18,879 nucleotides of DNA from JANLHG01 sp964359745 (GTDB lineage Bacteria; Patescibacteriota; Minisyncoccia; Phycocordibacterales; PALSA-1337), in the NCBI GenBank assembly GCA_964359745.1, contig CAYHTR010000011.1, positions 1 through 18,879 on the forward strand, read 5' to 3'. A model generated the notes under the pieces. That model was given only the letters and a program-made list of their open reading frames with translations. It made no database searches and was not told the DNA's origin. Below, piece by piece: positions 13,686 through 18,879 of the stretch; the first letter of the stretch is position 1; the number at the start of each line of letters is the position of its first letter. The position numbers and the translations under genes were made by a program.

Positions 13686-14885
13686 ATGGAAAGACAAATT
13701 ATGAGAGATATAAAAAAAATTTCTATTCCTGAATATAGGCAAGTTAAGATAAATAAAAAAATAGATAAAAAAGGACGCACTAGAAATCCTCGAAATAATA
13801 AAAATAAAATCGGCATATGGTTGGTGGCTCTAGTGTGTATAGTTTTTCTTATTTTCTCTGTAACTTTATTATTCTCATCAGCTCTAATTAAAATAACTCC
13901 CAAAAAAGATGTGGTAGTTGTGGATGGAAACTACACTGCAAATTTTAACAGTATGAAAATTGAGAAGGAAAAAGAGTTGACTATTGACGCAAATATAAAG
14001 AAAAATGTTTCAACTAAAGCATCTGGAGAAATTGTTATATATAATTCAAGTACTAATTCCCAAGTCCTTACTCAAAATACTCGTTTTGAAAATACTGAAG
14101 GTAAAATCTATAGAATTCAAAAAACCATAACAATATCGGCTAACGGAAGTACTACAGCCATGGTTTATGCTGATCAAGCGGGAAGCGATTACAATATGTC
14201 TCTTTCCGACCTGACCGGAGATTTCAAAATACCTGGATTTAAAGGTTCGCCAAAATATACTCTGTTTTTTGCTCGTCTAAAAAATGATATTAAGGGAGGG
14301 CAAAATGGAATGATTTTAGTTCCTGACGATAAAACTTTGCAAGATATTAGGGTTATCATTGATTCAGAACTCAAAGAGACTGTTTTGAAAGAAGCGTTTG
14401 TTCAAAAACCGGATAATTTTGTTCTTTTTGATAATGCTTATTCAATAGAGTATGAATCTTTACCAATTTCATCGGCAGTAGAAGGTAAGGTAAAAGTTCG
14501 TGAAAAAGCTATTCTTTATGCTGTTTTATTTAATAAAAAAGATATTGAAAGTAAAATATCTCCAAAATTATCTCAAAATATTGATAAAGATGAAGTAGTT
14601 GCCGAAAATCTTGAGAGTTTGAAATTTACTGTTAAGAATAAAGATGTTTCTTTTAAAAATAGCGGTAATTTATTATTTTCTCTTAAAGGCCAATTATCTA
14701 TGATATGGCAATTTTCGGAAGATAAATTAAAAAAGGATTTAGCTGGCAAATCGTCAAATTATATTACAACTGCTCTTACTAATTATCCTGGCATTAAAAG
14801 TGCAGAAGTATCAATTAGACCCTTCTGGAAACGCTCTTTTCCTGTGAATGAAAATAAGATAATAATAGAGAAGTTGACACCGTAG
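13686..14885 (+). CDS. Membrane-anchored baseplate-J-like protein
   Basis: A 399-aa protein with a very basic cytoplasmic tail (about 1-41, KINKKIDKKGRTRNPRNNKN), one membrane segment (about 43-65, GIWLVALVCIVFLIFSV) and a large extracytoplasmic part. Residues about 108-172 match the baseplate J/gp47 pattern: ASGEIVIYNSSTNSQVLTQN, an 'agT.f.t.dG..Y...' segment, then TAMVYADQAGSDYNM. Baseplate J domains build phage tails and contractile injection machines, but single-pass forms are also common in Patescibacteria, where their role is undefined. The rest (170-399) is beta-rich and unassigned. Start 13686 is preferred over ATG 13701 because of the -10 spacing. It is paired with the upstream actin-fold gene, suggesting an envelope-spanning complex driven or positioned from the cytoplasm. 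Confidence 0.7.
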   Translation: MERQIMRDIKKISIPEYRQVKINKKIDKKGRTRNPRNNKNKIGIWLVALVCIVFLIFSVTLLFSSALIKITPKKDVVVVDGNYTANFNSMKIEKEKELTIDANIKKNVSTKASGEIVIYNSSTNSQVLTQNTRFENTEGKIYRIQKTITISANGSTTAMVYADQAGSDYNMSLSDLTGDFKIPGFKGSPKYTLFFARLKNDIKGGQNGMILVPDDKTLQDIRVIIDSELKETVLKEAFVQKPDNFVLFDNAYSIEYESLPISSAVEGKVKVREKAILYAVLFNKKDIESKISPKLSQNIDKDEVVAENLESLKFTVKNKDVSFKNSGNLLFSLKGQLSMIWQFSEDKLKKDLAGKSSNYITTALTNYPGIKSAEVSIRPFWKRSFPVNENKIIIEKLTP

Positions 14886-14903
14886 CTCGTGGTCTGCTAT
14901 GAT
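14874..14903 (+). promoter_or_regulatory. Main promoter of the infA-rpsI ribosomal operon
   Basis: A perfect TTGACA (14874-14879), an 18-nt spacer ending in TGC, then TATGAT (14898-14903). It combines a full -35 with an extended -10, as expected for a strongly expressed ribosomal operon. The -35 lies in the final codons of the baseplate-J-like gene. Predicted start about 14910, leader about 18 nt. Confidence 0.75.
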
Positions 14904-14927
14904 GAAAAACGCACATTCATTTTGTAA

Positions 14928-15149
14928 ATGCAACAAGCACAATCAAAAGATACATTAGCATACGGTGTTGTAACAGAAACACTGCCGGATACTTTATTTA
15001 AAGTTAAGCTTGACGGCAAGGACGAAGTTGTTCTTGCGTATCTTGCGGGAAAAATGAGAATGCATCACATTCGAATTCTTCTTGGTGATAAAGTGACTGT
15101 TGAGCTTGACCCTTATGGTGGAAGAGCTAGGATTACAAAGAGATTATAA
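14928..15149 (+). CDS. infA: Translation initiation factor IF-1
   Basis: Binds the 30S A site and helps IF-2 and IF-3 select the initiator tRNA. The 73-aa protein is one S1-like OB-fold: TLAYGVVTETLPDTLFKVKL, then VVLAYLAGKMRMHHIRIL and GDKVTVELDPYGGRARITKR, all standard IF-1 motifs. It opens the ribosomal gene run directly behind a strong promoter. In most bacteria infA follows secY, adk and map; here the upstream neighbours are the actin-fold/baseplate-J-like pair instead. rpmJ starts 2 nt after its stop codon. Confidence 0.97.
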   Translation: MQQAQSKDTLAYGVVTETLPDTLFKVKLDGKDEVVLAYLAGKMRMHHIRILLGDKVTVELDPYGGRARITKRL

Positions 15150-15150
15150 T

Positions 15151-15267
15151 ATGAAAGTTAAAGCATCTGTAAAAAAAATGTGTTCAAAATGCAAGGTAGT
15201 CCGAAGAAGGGGCTATGTTTATGTCATTTGCAAGGCCAATTTAAGACATAAGCAACGACAAGGATAA
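15151..15267 (+). CDS. rpmJ: Ribosomal protein bL36
   Basis: A 38-aa protein beginning MKVKASVKKMCSKCKVVRRR and ending ANLRHKQRQG. The zinc ribbon is complete: C11, C14, C27 and H32 (C-C-C-H), so this is the zinc-binding (C+) form. L36 stabilises 23S rRNA in the large subunit. Its position between infA and rpsM is the conserved bacterial order. It is easy to miss because of its length. Confidence 0.97.
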   Translation: MKVKASVKKMCSKCKVVRRRGYVYVICKANLRHKQRQG

Positions 15268-15271
15268 ATTT

Positions 15272-15652
15272 ATGAGAATATTAGGAATCACACTTCCAGA
15301 TAATAAAAGAATGGAGATGGCACTTACTTCTCTCTACGGAGTGGGTCGTTCTCGTGCTCAAGAGATTTTAGATAAAGCCAAAGTGGATTATGGTAAGAAA
15401 TCAAAAGATATGACTCCAGAGGAAGAAAATGTGGTTAGAAAAATTGTTGAAAGTTACAAAATTGAAGGAGATCTAAAGCGAGAAATTGGAGCTAATATAA
15501 AACGTCTTAAAGATACTAAGTCATATCGTGGAATAAGACATATTAGAAAGTTGCCTGTAAAAGGACAACGAACCAAAACAAATTCTCGTACAGTTAGAGG
15601 TAATGTAAGAAAGACAATGGGTAGCGGAAGAAAGAAGGAAGAAAAGACATAA
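15272..15652 (+). CDS. rpsM: Ribosomal protein uS13
   Basis: A 126-aa small-subunit head protein contacting the P-site tRNA and the 50S bridge. It has the N-terminal helix-two-turn-helix (MRILGITLPDNKRMEMALTS, YGVGRSRAQEIL) and the basic tail with SYRGIRHIRKLPVKGQRTKT and NSRTVRGNVRKT. It is preceded by one of the few recognisable Shine-Dalgarno sequences in the window (AAGGA, 7 nt before the ATG), formed by the end of rpmJ. Confidence 0.97.
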   Translation: MRILGITLPDNKRMEMALTSLYGVGRSRAQEILDKAKVDYGKKSKDMTPEEENVVRKIVESYKIEGDLKREIGANIKRLKDTKSYRGIRHIRKLPVKGQRTKTNSRTVRGNVRKTMGSGRKKEEKT

Positions 15653-15656
15653 TAAA

Positions 15657-16085
15657 ATGGGAAAAAAAAGAATCGTAACACAAGAAGGAGATAAAAATAA
15701 AGAGGTGAAAAATCCTCAAGCTGTAAGTTCAAAAAAGAAATTTGAATCTGGTATTTTGTTTGTGCAATCAACATACAATAATACCAAAGTTCTTTTGACT
15801 GACCCTAAAGGAAACGCTTTGGCATGGTCATCAAGCGGTTCACTTGGTTTTAAAGGCGCAAAAAAAGGTACGCCATTTGCCGCTGCGAAGGTCGGGGAAA
15901 CACTTGCTGTTTCGGCGGAAACATTTGGTATAAAACAAATTGAAGTAGTCGTAAAAGGTGTAGGTTCTGGTAGAGAATCATCAATTCGTGGTTTTACATC
16001 AAAAGGTATAAATATTATTTCTATAAAAGACGTTACGCCTGTGCCATTTAATGGACCTAAACCTAAAAAACCACGAAGAGTTTAA
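15657..16085 (+). CDS. rpsK: Ribosomal protein uS11
   Basis: A 142-aa platform protein of the small subunit. The core begins at GILFVQSTYNNTKVLLTDPK (about 32-51) and has the conserved ALAWSSSGSLGFKGAKKGTP and GVGSGRESSIRGF. The C-terminus, ITPVPFNGP-like (DVTPVPFNGPKPKKPRRV), is the normal S11 ending. About 30 lysine-rich residues precede the core, a longer N-terminal tail than in E. coli. It starts 4 nt after rpsM. Confidence 0.97.
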   Translation: MGKKRIVTQEGDKNKEVKNPQAVSSKKKFESGILFVQSTYNNTKVLLTDPKGNALAWSSSGSLGFKGAKKGTPFAAAKVGETLAVSAETFGIKQIEVVVKGVGSGRESSIRGFTSKGINIISIKDVTPVPFNGPKPKKPRRV

Positions 16086-16090
16086 AAAAT

Positions 16091-16699
16091 ATGAAATTCG
16101 GACCAAAATACAAAATTGCAAGAAAAGTAGGAGCGCCTGTTTTTGAGAAAACACAGACACAGAAATTTGTTATGCGTGAAGCTAGAAAAAAAGCTGCTAA
16201 AACATCAAAACCTAGAGCCAAAACAGATTATGGACTTAAATTACTTGAAAAACAGAAGGCGCGATATAGCTATGGATTGGGAGAAAGGCAATTTTCAAAT
16301 TATGTTAAAGAAGCTGTAAAGAACAAAGGTGATTCTGCTAATAGTTTACTTTCTACTCTTGAGTCACGACTTGATAATGCAGTATTAAGATCTGGCATTG
16401 TCACAACCAGAGCGTTTGCTCGTCAAATTGTCACACACGGTCATATCTTAGTAAATGGTAAAAAAGCTACTTTTCCTTCATACCAAGTAAAAGTTGGAGA
16501 TATCATCGCTATTCGTGAAGGAAGCAAGAAAAGTCCAATGTTTTCAACACTTGCGGAAAAGATGAAAACATACAATACACCATCATGGCTTGCTTTTAAT
16601 TTGGAAAAAACAGAATGGAAAATCCAAGGTGTACCGACTATTGCAAGAACCGAATTATTGTTTGATGTTGGTGTAATACTTGAGTTTTATAGCAGATAA
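16091..16699 (+). CDS. rpsD: Ribosomal protein uS4
   Basis: A 202-aa primary 16S rRNA-binding protein that nucleates 30S assembly. The N-terminal S4 domain starts MKFGPKYKIARKVGAPVF and includes YGLGERQFSNYVKEA. The RNA-binding S4 fold follows (LESRLDNAVLRSGIVTTRAF, then VTHGHILVNGKK and YQVKVGDIIAIREGSKK). There is no cysteine cluster at the N-terminus, so it is the zinc-free form. In many bacteria S4 represses its own operon. A 54-nt AT-rich gap separates it from rpoA. Confidence 0.97.
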   Translation: MKFGPKYKIARKVGAPVFEKTQTQKFVMREARKKAAKTSKPRAKTDYGLKLLEKQKARYSYGLGERQFSNYVKEAVKNKGDSANSLLSTLESRLDNAVLRSGIVTTRAFARQIVTHGHILVNGKKATFPSYQVKVGDIIAIREGSKKSPMFSTLAEKMKTYNTPSWLAFNLEKTEWKIQGVPTIARTELLFDVGVILEFYSR

Positions 16700-16753
16700 T
16701 GTTATAGTTTTTATTAAGCAATTTAAAAGCAATTTTAATATTTTTTTATCAAT

Positions 16754-17722
16754 ATGTCTGACTTAAATGTATTGTTACCATCAAAGCCGAAGATTATAAA
16801 AGAAGAAGGTTTTACTGGAACATATGAAATTGACGGTTTGTATCCAGGTTACGGTCATACACTAGGAAATTCAATACGAAGAATTATTCTATCTTCTCTT
16901 CCAGGAGCGGCTATCACTAGAGTAAAGATTGATGGTGTCAGTCATGAGTTTTCAACGATTGAGGGAGTAAAAGAAGATGTTATTACAATTATTCTTAATT
17001 TAAAACGAGTTCGCATTAAAATGCTTACTGACGAACCGCAAACTTTGACACTTAAAGCAAAAGGAATTAAAGACATAACTGCTGGAGACATAGAACACCC
17101 TGGACAGGTTGAAGTATTAAATCCAGATCTTTCTATAGCTCATCTAACTAACAAAAATAGCGATCTTGATATTGAAATGACTGTTGAAAAAGGACTCGGT
17201 TATGTTCCAAAAGATATTCTTGAAAAAGATCGTGTTGATATCGGTAATATTACCTTAGATGCGATTTTTACCCCTATTAGACGAGTTAATTATGAAGTTG
17301 AAAATATGAGAGTGGGTGATAGAACGGATTTTAATCGTTTGAAAATATTTATTGAAACTGATGGGACGATTTTGCCAAATGAAGCACTTGCCAAGTCCAT
17401 TGAAATAATGATACATCAACTTAAAGCTATCGTTGGTTTCAAAGAAGAAGTTGAACCAGAAGCAAAAAAAGAAGAAACTCAAAAAGAAAAGAAAGACGCT
17501 GATTCAAAGAAAGAGTTTGATGTTGAGTTTATGAAGACAAGAACTGATTCTATTGGTCTTTCAGCGAGAACCGTCAAGGCGTTGTCTAATGCAAATATTA
17601 GAACAGTCGGCGGGCTTGCTAGAAAGAAAGAAGCTGATATTATGGAAATTGAAGGCCTCGGTACTAAAGGAATTCAAGAAATCAAGAAATCCCTAAGTAA
17701 TTACGGTATTACATTAAGATAA
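16754..17722 (+). CDS. rpoA: RNA polymerase subunit alpha
   Basis: Scaffold of RNA polymerase assembly; its C-terminal domain contacts upstream DNA and activators. The 322-aa protein has the dimerisation domain (GTYEIDGLYPGYGHTLGNSI and RRIILSSLPGAAITRVKIDG, with RVGDRTDFNRL later; about 20-230), an acidic Lys/Glu-rich linker (EVEPEAKKEETQKEKKDADS), and a complete alphaCTD (about 262-322: IGLSARTVKALSNANIRTVG ... IMEIEGLGTKGIQEIKKSL). The linker is longer and more charged than in E. coli. The leader upstream (16700-16753) is AT-rich with no Shine-Dalgarno. rplQ starts 1 nt after its stop. Confidence 0.97.
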   Translation: MSDLNVLLPSKPKIIKEEGFTGTYEIDGLYPGYGHTLGNSIRRIILSSLPGAAITRVKIDGVSHEFSTIEGVKEDVITIILNLKRVRIKMLTDEPQTLTLKAKGIKDITAGDIEHPGQVEVLNPDLSIAHLTNKNSDLDIEMTVEKGLGYVPKDILEKDRVDIGNITLDAIFTPIRRVNYEVENMRVGDRTDFNRLKIFIETDGTILPNEALAKSIEIMIHQLKAIVGFKEEVEPEAKKEETQKEKKDADSKKEFDVEFMKTRTDSIGLSARTVKALSNANIRTVGGLARKKEADIMEIEGLGTKGIQEIKKSLSNYGITLR

Positions 17723-17723
17723 G

Positions 17724-18074
17724 ATGAGACACCATAATAACACCAGAAAATTTGGAAGAGAAAAAAATCAGAGAAAAGCACTTCTTAAATCTTTGGCGTT
17801 ATCTATATTAGTTAATAAAAAAATAAAAACAACAGAAGCAAAAGCGAAAGAATTACGGCCTTTTGTGGAAAAATTGGTTACTAAATCAAAAAGCGGTACT
17901 TTGGCTATGAGACGATTAATTTCTTCACGAATAGGCGATAATGAGGGCGTAGTGGCGCTTATGAAAGAACTTGGTCCAAAATATAAAGATAGAAATGGTG
18001 GTTATACTAGAATTGTTAAATTGCCGAGGCGAGAATCAGATGGTTCAAAAATGGCGATAATTGAATTTGTATAA
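17724..18074 (+). CDS. rplQ: Ribosomal protein bL17
   Basis: A 116-aa large-subunit protein near the exit tunnel. It begins MRHHNNTRKFGREKNQRKAL, followed by LALSILVNKKIKTTEAKAKELRP-type core sequence, and ends GGYTRIVKLPRRESDGSKMA with IIEFV, all typical of L17. It is in the conserved place after rpoA and is followed 4 nt later by rplM. Confidence 0.97.
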   Translation: MRHHNNTRKFGREKNQRKALLKSLALSILVNKKIKTTEAKAKELRPFVEKLVTKSKSGTLAMRRLISSRIGDNEGVVALMKELGPKYKDRNGGYTRIVKLPRRESDGSKMAIIEFV

Positions 18075-18078
18075 ATAT

Positions 18079-18420
18079 ATGCATACCATTGACGCAAAAG
18101 GAAAAAAATTGGGACGAATCGCTAGCGAAGCGGCAAGTTTTCTTATGGGTAAAGATAGAGTTGATTTTGTGCGAAATAAAACGCCAGATGTTAAAGTTCA
18201 AATTATCAATACTTCATTAGCAAAAATAGATACAAAGAAAAAACTTGAAAAGGTTTATGTGACTTATACTGGTTATCCGGGCGGTCTATACAATCAAACA
18301 ATGGCGGAGATGATAAAAGAAAAAGGTTATAGTGAAGTATTTAAAACAGCAGTTTATGGTATGCTTCCACATAATAAATTAACAAAAGGAATGATGAAGA
18401 ATTTAATAATTACCGAATAA
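18079..18420 (+). CDS. rplM: Ribosomal protein uL13, short form
   Basis: A 113-aa L13, an early large-subunit assembly protein. The core is clear: HTIDAKGKKLGRIASEAASF, then DFVRNKTPDVKVQIINTS, YTGYPGGLYNQTM and the conserved VYGMLPHNKLTKGMMKNL. It is shorter than the usual 140-odd residues at both ends: the leader before '(V)DA.GK.LGRLA' is gone, and the chain stops just after MKNLIITE without the C-terminal tail. ATG 18079 is preferred; the upstream TTG at 18061 lies inside rplQ and would add only six unrelated residues. Trimmed ribosomal proteins are common in Patescibacteria. Confidence 0.95.
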   Translation: MHTIDAKGKKLGRIASEAASFLMGKDRVDFVRNKTPDVKVQIINTSLAKIDTKKKLEKVYVTYTGYPGGLYNQTMAEMIKEKGYSEVFKTAVYGMLPHNKLTKGMMKNLIITE

Positions 18421-18421
18421 T

Positions 18422-18826
18422 ATGTTAGAAACAACACATAAATATATTGAAACAGTGGGACGAAGAAAAACTTCAATCGCTCGTGTTCGCATAACTCCGC
18501 AAGCAAAAAATTCTTTTGTTATAAATGATAAAGATATTGATACTTATTTTCCAACAGCAGAACTTAGAATGGTTTCATTGGAAAGTTTAAATAAATCAAA
18601 AATAGCTCAAAAATTTAAAATCAGCGTGATAGTAAAAGGTGGGGGAGTTCATTCTCAAGCAGAAGCAGTGCGACACGGTATCGCTAGAGGATTGATTGAT
18701 TATGATATAGAGTTGCGTAAAACTATTAAAAAACTTGGTTTTCTAAAACGCGATCCTCGTGCCAAAGAACGCCGAAAATTCGGTCTCAAGAAAGCAAGAA
18801 AAGCCCCACAGTGGTCAAAACGATAA
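18422..18826 (+). CDS. rpsI: Ribosomal protein uS9
   Basis: A 134-aa small-subunit head protein whose C-terminal tail reaches the P-site tRNA anticodon. It has YIETVGRRKTSIARVRI (8-24), VIVKGGGVHSQAEAVRHGIA with RGL (about 70-92), LKRDPRAKERRKFGLKKARK and the invariant SKR end (APQWSKR). It follows rplM by 1 nt, the near-universal rplM-rpsI pairing, here fused to the alpha operon. The foldback repeat begins immediately after its stop. Confidence 0.97.
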   Translation: MLETTHKYIETVGRRKTSIARVRITPQAKNSFVINDKDIDTYFPTAELRMVSLESLNKSKIAQKFKISVIVKGGGVHSQAEAVRHGIARGLIDYDIELRKTIKKLGFLKRDPRAKERRKFGLKKARKAPQWSKR

Positions 18827-18878
18827 AATCCTCCCCAACCCCTCCTTTATAAAGGAGGGGAACTCAAAGGGGTGGATT
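18827..18878. repeat. Foldback palindromic repeat after rpsI (REP/MITE-like)
   Basis: Outer arms AATCCTCCCC (18827-18836) and GGGGTGGATT (18869-18878) pair over 10 bp with one T-T mismatch. They enclose a 22-bp perfect palindrome (arms CCCCTCCTTTA/TAAAGGAGGGG, 18839-18860), with 2 nt and 8 nt unpaired on the two sides. Composition and plan (CCCC/GGGG outer arms, a CTCC..GGAG inner stem, left edge on a stop codon) match the repeat at 6673-6772. It may also terminate the ribosomal operon. The window ends one base beyond it, so neighbouring copies are not visible. Confidence 0.75.
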
Positions 18879-18879
18879 T

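Noticed and set aside
15454..15774. 106-aa minus-strand hydrophobic-looking frame.
   Set aside because: Antisense to rpsM/rpsK; Phe/Leu-rich content arises from complementing Lys/Arg-rich ribosomal codons.
16700..16753. Direct repeat AAGCAATTT (twice) and a T-run before rpoA, as a possible terminator or promoter.
   Set aside because: There is no stable stem, no clear -10/-35 pair, and the operon genes continue in the same direction.
18061..18078. TTG start for rplM giving 119 aa.
   Set aside because: It falls inside rplQ, adds residues without similarity to L13, and a proper ATG at 18079 starts the conserved core.

Overview
The window looks like a chromosomal segment of a Patescibacteria/CPR bacterium, most likely Parcubacteria-like. 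This is inferred from low GC, short and closely packed or overlapping genes, trimmed ribosomal proteins and enzymes (L13 of about 113 aa, alanyl-tRNA synthetase of 546 aa), weak or absent Shine-Dalgarno sequences, and a membrane baseplate-J-like protein beside an FtsA/PilM-like protein. TGA serves as a stop codon (ends of topA, ftsQ and mnmA), so the code is standard table 11, not the TGA=Gly code of Gracilibacteria and Absconditabacteria. No tRNA, rRNA, CRISPR array or intact insertion sequence was seen, and no gene-free stretch exceeds 300 bases.

Layout. (1) 1-2300 is an accessory strip: a minus-strand Panacea-domain antitoxin/toxin pair (92-948), a decayed methyltransferase pseudogene (1089-1523), a 69-aa orphan (1524-1733), a cold-shock protein (1855-2052), and a 56-aa minus-strand ORF (2108-2278) with a very good promoter. 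(2) 2314-5363 is a minus-strand DNA-processing pair, dprA then topA. (3) 5409-6674 is serS, divergent from dprA, followed by a 100-nt multi-hairpin repeat. (4) 6784-12567 is a tight plus-strand run: ftsQ, an Amidase_3 cell-wall hydrolase, mnmA, an ATP-cone/PD-(D/E)XK nuclease-like protein, a family-4 uracil-DNA glycosylase-like protein lacking most Fe-S cysteines, and a reduced alaS. (5) 12643-14885 is an actin-fold (FtsA/PilM-like) protein followed by a single-pass membrane protein with a baseplate-J-like domain. (6) 14928-18826 is the alpha ribosomal operon extended with L13/S9: infA, rpmJ, rpsM, rpsK, rpsD, rpoA, rplQ, rplM, rpsI. A foldback palindromic repeat closes the window.

The main non-gene signal is promoter architecture. 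Many genes have an extended -10 box (TGn-TATnnT) placed so that the predicted transcription start falls on, or 0-10 nt before, the ATG. These boxes are often buried in the last codons of the preceding gene, which predicts widespread leaderless mRNAs with independent promoters inside apparently continuous operons. A second theme is GC-rich palindromes in an AT-rich genome: two intergenic foldback repeats, one hairpin after alaS, a 27-nt palindrome that appears to be an in-frame insertion in mnmA, and a 28-bp perfect palindrome inside the toxin gene.
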